18,303 bases of DNA from Propionivibrio sp. (lineage in GTDB: Bacteria; Pseudomonadota; Gammaproteobacteria; Burkholderiales; Rhodocyclaceae), in the NCBI GenBank assembly GCA_003249625.1, contig QKII01000226.1:1-18303 (forward strand). The letters run 5' to 3'. Under the pieces are notes generated by a model, which saw nothing but the letters and a program-made list of their open reading frames with translations, searched no databases and had not been told where the DNA came from. This document shows positions 7,756 through 15,485 of the stretch, in pieces (the stretch's first letter is position 1; each line of letters opens with the position of its first letter). The translations under genes and the position numbers were made by a program.

Positions 7756-7963
7756 AAGTTTTTGCGCATTGCGCCCTACACGCATCCAGCGCTTGGCGAT
7801 TGTAAAGGCCTTTCTTCAAACCCTTTGGTGCATGACGTGTATAGCACTGAGAATCACACTCTCGCCACTTCTTAACGCTTCCTGCAAACGAAGGAGAAGA
7901 AAAGACAGACACAAGAATTCCTGCAAAAAGCAAGCAGGTAGAAGCTGTAGAAAATTTTGTCAT
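7724..7963 (-). CDS. Small secreted protein with twin CX3C motif, unknown function
   Basis: This 79-residue product starts MTKFSTASTCLLFAG and has a convincing Sec signal peptide (K3, hydrophobic core 9-22, probable cleavage after SFA at residue 27). The mature part of about 52 residues is basic and has four cysteines in two CxxxC pairs: C36-DSQ-C40 and C62-RAQ-C66. This spacing recalls helical hairpin proteins held by two disulfides, and oxidation in the periplasm would fit. I do not recognise the family. The ATG at 7963 is preferred to a TTG at 7984 because the signal peptide then has a normal N-region; only weak ribosome-binding sequence precedes it. It ends in TAA at 7724-7726, and another small frame overlaps its end. 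Confidence 0.5.
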   Translation of the reverse strand: MTKFSTASTCLLFAGILVSVFSSPSFAGSVKKWRECDSQCYTRHAPKGLKKGLYNRQALDACRAQCAKTYVPNGTGRRE

Positions 7964-8350
7964 TTTGATTCTGGAATACTCCAAGTATCGCTAGTTCATA
8001 TGCGGGGGCGAAAATGTTACCCCGTCAGCATTTGGCAGGTCTAATGTTTTTACAGGCATTATCTGTACCCCACCTCCCGATAGGCGTTTGTGATGACCGA
8101 GTTTGCGTGGTCAACGCTGACTCGCATAGAGGAACTCGTGGGTCACCTCCTCGACAGGCGCCTTGCGCGATCCAACTTCGAAACCCTGTTCAAGTCTGTG
8201 AAGTTCTGCCAGACCGCGCCCGCGTTGAAACCCTCCACGATCAACTCGAAAAAATCGTCAGTCCCATGAACGGACCCAATCCCACCACTGTCGAAGGCAT
8301 CTTTCCGGAAGATCGCCACAAGGCGTGAACAACCAGACAGGGCTCTTATC
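7964..8350. other. Region upstream of the dioxygenase with only weak open frames
   Basis: Two short plus-strand frames lie here. One, 8093-8269, encodes 58 residues beginning MTEFAWSTLTRIEELVGHLL. The other, 8014-8328, ends in SPMNGPNPTTVEGIFPED followed by a short tail. Each has a stretch that looks protein-like but in a different frame, as expected of a decayed gene, and I recognise neither. The left part (7880-7980) is locally A-rich. Any promoter for the dioxygenase gene must lie in this region, but I cannot point to one. Confidence 0.3.
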
Positions 8351-9253
8351 ATGACCACTCACTCTTCCGGACGCAGACGATTTCTTATACAGGGTTCGGC
8401 CCTAGGCGCCCTTACTGCGCTTGACACGCTCGGCGCTTGGGCGGCCGCAAGGGAATCTGCTCCGGTTATGCGCGCTCCCAGCCTCTTTATCGGGCATGGC
8501 AGCCCGCTAAACGCACTACGCGACAATGCCTTCACTCGCAGCCTACGTGCGCTCGGCCCCGTACTGCCGCGCCCAAGGGCTCTGCTGGTCGTCTCGGCCC
8601 ACTGGCTCACACCCGGGCTTAGTGCCGTCACTGCGAATGAAAAGCCGCCGACCATCCACGATTTTCGCGGTTTTCCCGCCGAACTGCACGCTATGCAGTA
8701 TCCCGCACCCGGTGCGCCGGATATGGCGCAGGAGGTCATCAACCTCGTGCGTGGCGCGAAGATCGTCGCAAGCACCGACTGGGGTTTCGACCACGGCACC
8801 TGGACCGTTCTCCACCACCTTTACCCAGATGCAAGCCTGCCGGTTTTCCAGCTCTCAATCGACTATTCGCGTCCAGCCGCTTTTCATTACCAGCTAGGAC
8901 GCGAGCTACAGCGCATGCGCGATCTCGGCATCATGGTCATCGGCAGCGGCAACGTGGTACACAACCTGCGCGCAACTGAGCGAGGCCAGCCTGAATCCCT
9001 CCGGGCTTCGCAAACTTGGGCCGCAGCATTTGACCAAGCGGTGGGACGCGCCCTGCAGAATCGCCAAGACGCGCGCCTCATCGACTACTTAAGCCTCGAC
9101 ATGAGCGCCGGACACGCCGTTCCCACCCCTGACCACTACTTCCCGCTTCTCTACACGCTTGGAGCCGCCCGCTCCGACGAAGTCCCTCGCACTACCTTCA
9201 CCGGTTTTCACAGCGGCACACTCTCCATGCGCTGCTTCGTCTTTGGGGCATAA
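8351..9253 (+). CDS. ygiD: Tat-exported class III extradiol dioxygenase (DODA/YgiD type)
   Basis: This is a LigB-superfamily ring-cleaving dioxygenase of the 4,5-DOPA extradiol type, 300 residues. The conserved metal and active-site histidines are all visible: H49 (IGHGSPL), H84 (VSAHW), H148 (FDHGTW), H204 (GNVVHNLR) and H262 (TPDHYFPLLY). These correspond by order and spacing to the YgiD set. The first 33 residues are an extra segment: GRRRFLIQGSALGAL is a twin-arginine signal with hydrophobic core and AWAA cleavage-like end. Most YgiD homologues are cytoplasmic and start close to the GHGSP segment, so export is the odd feature here. AGGG lies 9 nt before the ATG. Substrate is unknown; a catechol-type compound is likely. 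Confidence 0.88.
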   Translation: MTTHSSGRRRFLIQGSALGALTALDTLGAWAAARESAPVMRAPSLFIGHGSPLNALRDNAFTRSLRALGPVLPRPRALLVVSAHWLTPGLSAVTANEKPPTIHDFRGFPAELHAMQYPAPGAPDMAQEVINLVRGAKIVASTDWGFDHGTWTVLHHLYPDASLPVFQLSIDYSRPAAFHYQLGRELQRMRDLGIMVIGSGNVVHNLRATERGQPESLRASQTWAAAFDQAVGRALQNRQDARLIDYLSLDMSAGHAVPTPDHYFPLLYTLGAARSDEVPRTTFTGFHSGTLSMRCFVFGA

Positions 9254-9263
9254 ACCAGACACG

Positions 9264-9552
9264 TTGACGTTGCCGACCGAAATCAGGCGCAGAATTCGCA
9301 ACAAACATCCTGAGCATCCGAAGATGGAATTTGCGCTGTGGACACGCTGAGCCGTCATGCAACTGATTGAACAGGAATACGCATCAAACTTTCTGTGCAC
9401 ACCGTCGGTGATTACCTCAAGCACCAGGGTTTTACGCCGCAGAAGCCTATAAAGCAGCCCTACGCACAGCTTTCCCCGGCGGTGAGATCCACTGGGGTGA
9501 AGAAACAGGCTTGGTTAACGTCAACGTACGCAGTCATACCTACCTTGTTTGA
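9264..9552 (+). pseudogene. IS630-family transposase remnant
   Basis: Pieces of an IS630 transposase follow one another in the right order. EIRRRIRNKHPEHPKMEFAL then WTR ends at a TGA (9348-9350). AVMQLIEQEY continues in the same frame. After a one-base deletion come IKLSVHTVGDYLKHQGFTPQ and KPIKQPYAQ. After a further internal deletion comes GEIHWGEETGLVNVNVRS. The last piece is the first catalytic block, where relatives have WGDETGL; the aspartate is Glu here. Only about 90 residues of some 340 remain, without the later DDE residues, so it is dead. It starts directly after the dioxygenase stop. Family assignment is from memory of IS630 sequences. Confidence 0.68.
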
Positions 9553-9938
9553 CATTGTCTCCCCGTAGTCTGGATCTCGGACACAGCTGTCGTCCCTTGG
9601 ACGGACAATGTCGGGCGGTAACATAGCGGTAAGCCCCGTTCGGCCTCCAGTGGCCTTGAAGGGCTGCTTATTTTTCGCCGCTACAGCGGCACCCGACCCT
9701 TTGGAGATATTCAGCGCCTCCATCTACATGCGACAGGTCTCTGTACGGAAGCCGCCGTGCGCGTCGAATCTTGGCCAGTCACTCAACGGCAAAGTAGACG
9801 TTGGGATTGCGTACAGAAGTCCTGTTGTCATTTTAAAGTCCGGTTGGTCTGGCGCAGAGAAAGATGTCTGGTGAGATCGGAGAATACGCGCACTTCTGAC
9901 GCACAAACATAGAAGAGCACACGCTATCTGAGAGTACG
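9553..9938. other. Intergenic stretch without a recognised gene
   Basis: Short frames on both strands (for example a plus frame from 9608 and minus frames ending at 9460 and 9724) show no motifs and interrupt one another. A 9-bp inverted repeat GACATTGTC (9551-9559) / GACAATGTC (9604-9612) brackets 44 bp at the end of the IS630 remnant. I see no terminator for cysC here. Confidence 0.4.
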
Positions 9939-10566
9939 TCATCTACTCGCATCAAGAGGAAAGTATTGTTCAATGTGTTTCAAAATAGCTTTCACACTCT
10001 CGTCGATACTCATTCGTGACGTATCGACGAGCAATTCGGGTGACTCGGGCGCCTCGTAAGGGGAATCAACGCCGGTGAAATCTGATATTTCGCCTTTACG
10101 TGCACGACGATAAAGCCCTTTGGGGTCGCGGCTTTCACAGGTCGCGAGGTCCGCTGCAATAAATACCTCGTGAAAACACGATCGATGTGCCGCCAATCTG
10201 GCTTTTGCACGGTCTTGACGATAGGGCGAAATGAAAGCTGCGATGCAAATCAGTCCTGCTTCCGCGAATAGCGCCGCAACTTCTCCAGCCCGGCTGGTTA
10301 TTTTCGCCCCTGTCTTCAAGCGAGAACCCAAGATTACAGTTCAATCCATGACGCAAGTTGTCCCCGTCGAGAACGTAGCACGAATAACCACGCTTCATGA
10401 CAGCATGTTCGACTGCCATAGCCAGCGTCGACTTGCCTGACGCAGATAAGCCAGTTAGCCAGAGAACGCCTCCGGCATGGCCATAGTGGCCGAGCCGATC
10501 GTTTTCGTCCAACCGATGACTCACCGTAGTTATTGTCTTGCAACGAGGCCTGTCTTGATTGCTCAT
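9939..10566 (-). pseudogene. cysC: APS kinase CysC split by a +1 frameshift
   Basis: CysC phosphorylates adenosine 5'-phosphosulfate to PAPS, the donor for sulfotransferases and for assimilatory sulfate reduction. The N-terminal frame (start MSNQDRPRCK, 10566) carries the P-loop GLSASGKST, VLDGDNLRHGL and NLGFSLEDRGEN. The C-terminal frame carries AGEVAALFAEAGL, AFISPYRQDRA, HEVFIAADLATCESRDPKGL, DFTGVDSPYEAPE and ends at 9939. The junction lies within 10285-10297, a palindromic CCAGCCCGGCTGG, where removing one base joins the frames (628 nt is 3n+1). Joined, it is 208 residues, as expected (E. coli 201). All motifs survive, so decay is recent or the extra base is a sequence error. No second copy is in the window. 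Confidence 0.85.
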
Positions 10567-10791
10567 TGATTGTCTTCTATTGGTCCAAGGGTGTTGTTCT
10601 GCAACCGAGGCCAAGCCTATACCCAGCCGTTGTGCAGGTCGAAGTCGGCAGCGACCAGCGCTGCGACTAAACCGCCATCCCAATTACCAACGACCATGAT
10701 GTCGCCCCCGGCTGCATTATGTCGGGGGGGATCGATATGCTGGTGTTGGCGCTTCAGAATTTGCGGAAACTTACATGTGCTTGACTCCAAC
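10567..10791. other. Intergenic region upstream of cysC
   Basis: It holds a short minus-strand open frame, 10617-10697, encoding 26 residues that end LVAALVAADFDLHNGWV; the frame is open further upstream to about 10785. I do not recognise it and it may be a gene fragment. A G7 run lies near 10724-10730. The cysC promoter should be in this region. Confidence 0.3.
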
Positions 10792-10818
10792 AAAAAAGCC
10801 GCATTACGCGGCTTTTTT
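10792..10818. terminator. Bidirectional Rho-independent terminator
   Basis: AAAAAAGCCGC (10792-10802) and GCGGCTTTTTT (10808-10818) form a perfect 11-bp stem with a 5-nt loop, flanked by an A-run and a T-run, so it can terminate from either side. It lies 20 bp after the autotransporter stop on the minus strand and should end that transcript, insulating cysC. Confidence 0.9.
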
Positions 10819-10837
10819 AGTGCTGCGATTAGTCAAA

Positions 10838-13192
10838 TCAGAACTCGTACCGTAGCTGCACATCAGCCGTCTGTGCCGTATAACTCCGAGCGGCCTCCAA
10901 GGTGTAATGTGCCGCCAGTGTCAGATTCTGACTGCGTTTCAACGTCGCGCCCAACACGAAGACTCCGGTATCGTCGCTGGGAGCAGCACCTTTCGTACTG
11001 AAGCTCGTCGCACCAGTGGTATCAGCCGCGAAATTGGCAACTGACCGTATGCCAGTGTCGCGATACTCGTGGCGCCAGCTCAGTCGCACGGACGGCATGA
11101 GCTCTCCGTACGAGGTCTTATAGGTGCGCTCCAGCTTCGCACCTAGATCGCTCTTCACGGAAGACGTGCTGCTAGCGTTGACATGTAAAGCGGCAGCGCT
11201 CCCGGTTTCGGTATGACCATCCAGTTTCTGACGACTATATGTTAGCCCCGCAATCGGGGTCAGCGTCGTCATGGCATCAAGCCGGATCGGATAGCCGACC
11301 TGCGCCGATGCAACATATTGCATACCATCGAACTGACCATCTGCCACACCGCTGAATCCGGTAAAGTCGATGCTACGCCGCGTGTCATATTTTTGCTGCA
11401 CGATACCGCCGAACAGGTTCATATACCAATTTTCTGCCGTGAAACTGCCGTAACCGGTCAAACCATACGACTCGACGCGAGCCGAACTGCCGGCATTGTC
11501 GCCGCGCTCGTTGATGGATGTATGGGCATAGTTGAATGCACCACCGATTCGCCACTGATCATTGATCGCCGTGTCGGTGCCGACCAGCAAGCCGCTATAC
11601 CTTGCGCGATAACCGCTGCTACTCCCGTGATTGCCTTGGTTGGCCTCTCCGCCGAAAGCTTTGCCCCAAAATACACCATTACCAGCGCCTTCACCCGTCG
11701 AAACGCCGCTGCCCGAAACCTGTCCTGTGCGCAGAGTATCGACACGCGAAGCGATGACGTTGAACACGGATTGCGTCGTTGTTTGAGCAGATCGGGACGC
11801 CGCTGCAGTATTTGCTGTCGGGCTCAACTGAGCGCCCGCGTGATTGGAGGCCGCCACAGAGCCTAGTGCAGCCGCGGCATTGAACATATCGAGCATGGCC
11901 GCGTTCGTGCCGCCATAACGGAACAGGCCTGCCAGAGAGGCAACGGCAACAGGCGTAGTTGCCGAATTATTGGGCGAATAATCGCCTAGAATCACCATCA
12001 GATCGGTTTTGGTGTTGTCATCGCTGTCTACGACGCTTACCCCGGTCAAGTTTCCGATGAAACCCTGCGCGGAATAATTAAGCCCGCTGGCGTTGAAATT
12101 CGCATTGGCCGTATTTGCCTGCGCAACCACAAAGCGTTGTCCATTGGCAAAGTTGTAGGCGCCAAGTTTCTTAAGTGAGACCCCTGCCCCCGCATTGAAG
12201 GTCGCAACACCAGAAATCAGCAGCCGACCGTAGCCGCTATCCGTACTGACGACGCCGGTCGCGACCGCGCCGTCGGCCACACCGATATTCAGCGTCGATC
12301 CTGAATTCTGAGTGTAGTTGCCTGTGATGCTGATCGCGTTGTTGACCTGTACTGTGCTGCCTGTATTGAGTACGACGCTGTGGCTACCCACATTGATATT
12401 GCTGTTGAGCAGTTGATTGCCCGTACCGAAAACCAGACTGGAGGCCGTGTTGGTGACCAGACCGATGTCGGCCGAACCGATGCCGCCACTGGCACCGGTT
12501 ATCGTACCGAATGTGGAATCCGCGCCCCCGGTAATAGTCAGTGTGCTGCCCGAGTTGACGACTGCACCTGCAATCGTCCCGCCGTTGTTGGCAATGGTAC
12601 CGATAGAGCCAGTGCTGTTGATAGCGCTGGAGGTACCGCTGATAGAGCCGGTGTTTGTTAGCGTACCGATCTGTCCGCTGTTGGAGATACCGTTGGATCC
12701 GGTAATCATTCCACTATTGCTGAGCGACGTAATGGCAGTGTTGTTCTGAATACCAGAAGACATTCCGGTGATAGTGCCCGTACTCGTGTTGGTTAGCGAG
12801 AGGATGGTCCCGTTGTTGAGTATGCCAACCGTGTCTGAGATTATCGCAGCGTTGTTCACGGCGACAAGGCTATTACTAGTGTTCTCGAGGGCTGCGAACG
12901 AAGTGCCACTCAACAAGCCGCCATTGGTTAAGGTTCCTGCCAATGCTGATGCCGTTAAGGCTGGGGCACTCGATGAACTGATAGTTCCGGAATTGATCAG
13001 CGTCATGTCTCCGCCAGACCAGTTGATGCAACCCGTAGAACCAACCACCGTTATGGTGCCGCCATAATTCATGCACGCCGCATGAATCTCTGCGCTCGCC
13101 AGCAGTGAAATCGCGGCCTGTACCGATAAGTAAATCAGCTTGCGATTTACACGTGGGGCTTTCGTCGCCTGAGTCTTGTACGGCATTTTCAA
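10838..13192 (-). CDS. Autotransporter (type Va) with beta-helix passenger
   Basis: This 784-residue protein is built like a classical monomeric autotransporter. A Sec signal covers residues 1-38 (basic start, hydrophobic YLSVQAAISLL, cleavage near EIHA). The passenger (39 to about 480) is rich in Gly, Ser, Thr, Asn and Ala, with N-x-G-x-I repeats expected to form a beta-helix. A linker helix (VFNVIASRVDTLRTG, 476-490) follows, then a C-terminal beta-barrel (about 505-784) with alternating strands, ending RYEF with the terminal Phe recognised by BAM. C40 and C55 near the mature N-terminus could form a disulfide. The TTG at 13192 has AGGGA 7 nt upstream; ATG at 13186 is the alternative. A terminator follows the stop. 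No protease triad is visible, so adhesin or aggregation function is more likely. Confidence 0.92.
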   Translation of the reverse strand: MKMPYKTQATKAPRVNRKLIYLSVQAAISLLASAEIHAACMNYGGTITVVGSTGCINWSGGDMTLINSGTISSSSAPALTASALAGTLTNGGLLSGTSFAALENTSNSLVAVNNAAIISDTVGILNNGTILSLTNTSTGTITGMSSGIQNNTAITSLSNSGMITGSNGISNSGQIGTLTNTGSISGTSSAINSTGSIGTIANNGGTIAGAVVNSGSTLTITGGADSTFGTITGASGGIGSADIGLVTNTASSLVFGTGNQLLNSNINVGSHSVVLNTGSTVQVNNAISITGNYTQNSGSTLNIGVADGAVATGVVSTDSGYGRLLISGVATFNAGAGVSLKKLGAYNFANGQRFVVAQANTANANFNASGLNYSAQGFIGNLTGVSVVDSDDNTKTDLMVILGDYSPNNSATTPVAVASLAGLFRYGGTNAAMLDMFNAAAALGSVAASNHAGAQLSPTANTAAASRSAQTTTQSVFNVIASRVDTLRTGQVSGSGVSTGEGAGNGVFWGKAFGGEANQGNHGSSSGYRARYSGLLVGTDTAINDQWRIGGAFNYAHTSINERGDNAGSSARVESYGLTGYGSFTAENWYMNLFGGIVQQKYDTRRSIDFTGFSGVADGQFDGMQYVASAQVGYPIRLDAMTTLTPIAGLTYSRQKLDGHTETGSAAALHVNASSTSSVKSDLGAKLERTYKTSYGELMPSVRLSWRHEYRDTGIRSVANFAADTTGATSFSTKGAAPSDDTGVFVLGATLKRSQNLTLAAHYTLEAARSYTAQTADVQLRYEF
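12548..12814 (-). repeat. Four 21-23-residue repeats in the autotransporter passenger
   Basis: Residues 127-215 fall into four imperfect units starting NNGTILSLTN, NNTAITSLSN, NSGQIGTLTN and STGSIGTIAN, each followed by a G-x-I-x-G segment. Spacing of 21-23 residues suits turns of a right-handed beta-helix. Looser copies precede them (66-126). DNA identity between units is moderate, so they are old repeats. Confidence 0.7.
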
Positions 13193-13385
13193 TTCACATT
13201 CCCTAGACCAAGCCGAATATTTTAGGGTCTAGGCTGAAGAAGCGAAAGATATTTCTCGTTTTTTTGGCATATTACTAATGCAAAATAACTCCCCATGGCG
13301 TTTCTGATTGATACTTTTCGGATTTATGACACAAGCCTTCCTTCAGCCAAAATTGGGCTCCCGAGCGTTTTGCATTTGATGATTT
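13193..13385. promoter_or_regulatory. Divergent intergenic region between autotransporter and sulfotransferase genes
   Basis: This 193-bp AT-rich region must hold the promoters of both the autotransporter (-) and the three-gene set (+). TAATAT-like and TTGATA-like hexamers occur, but none pair at 16-18 bp with confidence, so I mark no promoter. The leader hairpin at 13202-13233 lies at its left end. A shared control region would tie expression of the exported protein and its presumed modifiers together. Confidence 0.4.
13195..13233 (-). promoter_or_regulatory. Leader hairpin partly covering the autotransporter ribosome-binding site
   Basis: On the minus strand CCTAGACC (13233-13226) pairs perfectly with GGTCTAGG (13209-13202) across a 16-nt AT-rich loop. 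The 3' arm runs straight into GGAATG, so the Shine-Dalgarno AGGGA is half inside the stem. The TTG start lies a few bases downstream. Such a structure could limit translation, for instance with temperature, but no data support this. Confidence 0.45.
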
Positions 13386-15485
13386 TTGAACATTTTGAAT
13401 AACAATAGACATAACGTTTTACAGCCGTTGACTGTTCCTCACGCGCTGGAACTGGCGAACGCGCACTGGAATGCGGGCCAGGCACAGCAGGCAGAACAGC
13501 TCTGTTTACGGGTGCTAAACGCCCAGCCACGGCAACCCGATGCTCTGAATCTACTGGGGCTGATGATGCATGCCTACGGCAAGCTGGATCTGGCCATCGA
13601 CTATATGCAAAAGGCCTGTCAGGCAGTGGATGCGCAGGCTGTTTGTCAGAGTAACCTGGCCGAACTTTACCGCCAGAAGGGCTTGCTGAGAGAGGCCGAA
13701 CAAGCCGCCCGTAAAGCAGTTGAGCAGGATCCACAACTCTTGGCGGCATGGAGCAATCTCGGGATCATTCTGCAAGAGAGCGGCAAATTCAGCGCCAGCC
13801 TGGATTGCCTGAAATTCGTTGCCTCCATGCAACCAAGCAATGCTGAGGTGTATAACAATCTGGCCAATACCTACATGCGCCAGGGTGATTTGCGGCGCTC
13901 AGAGGAAAATTACCAGCGTGCGTTGGCCCTGCGTCCCGACTACGCGGAGGTGCACAGCAATCTCGCCTTTCTTTTAAACGACTTAGGGCGGTTCGACGAA
14001 GCCATGGCCTCGGCCAGACGGGCAATCGAGATCAACCCGCAATTGGCTGACGCGTACTTCAATTTGGCTCAGATCGAGCTAACACGCATGCGCTATGCCG
14101 ATGCATATCAATGGATCCGCTCGCTACTGTCTTTTTCGCCACAGCATGTGGGCGGCCTAACGGCGCTTGCTCATCTAATGATTATTGATGAACGTTATCA
14201 AGAGGCTGTCGACAATGCCCGTAAAGCCTTAGCTCTTGCACCCGACAACGCAAATGCGCACAAGACGTTGGGCAAAGCCCTGCAGGCGCTGGGGCATTAT
14301 GAAGAGGCGGAGCAAGCTTATGACAGGGCAGCAGCGTTACCCGGTACTGTCGCAGAGGAAGCTCTGATTGCTCGTGCCGCCATGTTCATGGAAGTCGGAG
14401 ACAAGGAAGCGGCGACAGCAGGATTTGAACAAGCATTGCAGCGTTTTCCCCGTTCGGCGCGTATCATTGCGGCGCGCTGTGACACTAAATCCTATTGTGT
14501 CGGCGACCCCGATGTCGAGATCTTGGAGGCTGCGTTGACACGCGAGCCCAAGCCCCCGCTTCATGAACAAATGATGCTGCATTTTTCGCTTGGCAAGGTC
14601 AGTCTGGACATCGGTGATTCGAAGCGCGCTTTCTTCCATTTGAATCGGGGGAATGCGATCAAGCGAGCCTCCTTCAATTACGATGCTGGGCACGTCAGTG
14701 CATGGGTACGCAGTATTGCTGAGGTTTTCACCTCGGAGTTGATGGATCACTTCAGCGGTTCGGGCGTTGCTTCTGAACGACCGGTCTTCATCGTCGGCAT
14801 GCCGCGCTCTGGAACGACACTGGTTGAGCAGATATTAGCGTCCCATCCCAGTGTTTACGGCGCAGGGGAGTTGCGCACCTTAAGTCAAGCCGTGGCACAT
14901 GGCGGCAGATTTCCGGACGACCTTGCGCTCTGGAGCAAGGCAGACCTTGCACGTATCGGCGAGGATTACCTTGAGCGGCTGAATCGGTTGGCCCCCGATG
15001 CGTTGCGGGTGATCGACAAGCAACCGGGCAACTTTCTCTACGCTGGACTGATCCCACTTCTACTGCCCGGCGCGCGCATCATCCATTGTCGCCGAGACCC
15101 CGTAGATACGTGTTTATCGTGCTACAGCAAGAACTTCTCAAGTGCGCAATTATTCAGCTACCAACTCGACGAGTTGGGGCGCTTCCACCTCGACTATCAG
15201 GAGTTGATGGCGAAACTGACTCTGGTCATTCCTGCCGGGAATTTCATCGAAGTCGACTATGAAACGGTGGTCGACGACCTAGAGGGGCAGGCACGCCGCC
15301 TGATCGATTTTCTCGGGTTACCATGGGACGACGCTTGCCTGACTTTTCATCAAGCGCAGCGAGTGGTAAAAACCGCCAGTGTGGCGCACGTGAGGCAGCC
15401 GATTTACCAGACGTCCAAAGGACGCTGGCGTAAACATGCAGAGGAACTCGCGCCTTTGCTTGATGCGTTGAAAATTGCTCCATGA
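13386..15485 (+). CDS. TPR-sulfotransferase fusion protein (PAPS-dependent)
   Basis: This 699-residue protein joins an N-terminal TPR solenoid to a sulfotransferase. Residues about 17-360 contain roughly nine TPR units, among them AVCQSNLAELYRQKGLLREA, AEVYNNLANTYMRQGDL and YAEVHSNLAFLLNDLGRFDE. Residues about 466-690 form a Sulfotransfer_3-type domain: FIVGMPRSGTTLVEQIL (468-484) is the 5'-phosphosulfate loop, DKQPGNF (544-550) a conserved segment, and CRRDPVDTCLSCYSKNF (568-584) the 3'-phosphate site. No signal peptide or membrane helix is seen, so it should be cytoplasmic, with TPRs binding the acceptor or partner. No ATG fits: the frame opens after a TGA at 13380 and TTG at 13386 is the first start (others at 13395 and 13428). 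It overlaps the next gene by ATGA. Acceptor is unknown. Confidence 0.87.
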   Translation: MNILNNNRHNVLQPLTVPHALELANAHWNAGQAQQAEQLCLRVLNAQPRQPDALNLLGLMMHAYGKLDLAIDYMQKACQAVDAQAVCQSNLAELYRQKGLLREAEQAARKAVEQDPQLLAAWSNLGIILQESGKFSASLDCLKFVASMQPSNAEVYNNLANTYMRQGDLRRSEENYQRALALRPDYAEVHSNLAFLLNDLGRFDEAMASARRAIEINPQLADAYFNLAQIELTRMRYADAYQWIRSLLSFSPQHVGGLTALAHLMIIDERYQEAVDNARKALALAPDNANAHKTLGKALQALGHYEEAEQAYDRAAALPGTVAEEALIARAAMFMEVGDKEAATAGFEQALQRFPRSARIIAARCDTKSYCVGDPDVEILEAALTREPKPPLHEQMMLHFSLGKVSLDIGDSKRAFFHLNRGNAIKRASFNYDAGHVSAWVRSIAEVFTSELMDHFSGSGVASERPVFIVGMPRSGTTLVEQILASHPSVYGAGELRTLSQAVAHGGRFPDDLALWSKADLARIGEDYLERLNRLAPDALRVIDKQPGNFLYAGLIPLLLPGARIIHCRRDPVDTCLSCYSKNFSSAQLFSYQLDELGRFHLDYQELMAKLTLVIPAGNFIEVDYETVVDDLEGQARRLIDFLGLPWDDACLTFHQAQRVVKTASVAHVRQPIYQTSKGRWRKHAEELAPLLDALKIAP

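Noticed and set aside
10617..10697. 26-codon minus ORF ahead of cysC as a leader peptide
   Set aside because: No ribosome-binding site, stop codon 50 bp from cysC and no regulatory codon run; kept only as a remark in the intergenic entry.
11318..11866. Plus-strand open frame opposite the autotransporter
   Set aside because: Shadow of the autotransporter region; no motif or start signal.
12548..12814. Regular repeats considered as a CRISPR-like or tandem DNA array
   Set aside because: The periodicity is at protein level within one open frame, units are diverged and there are no unique spacers.
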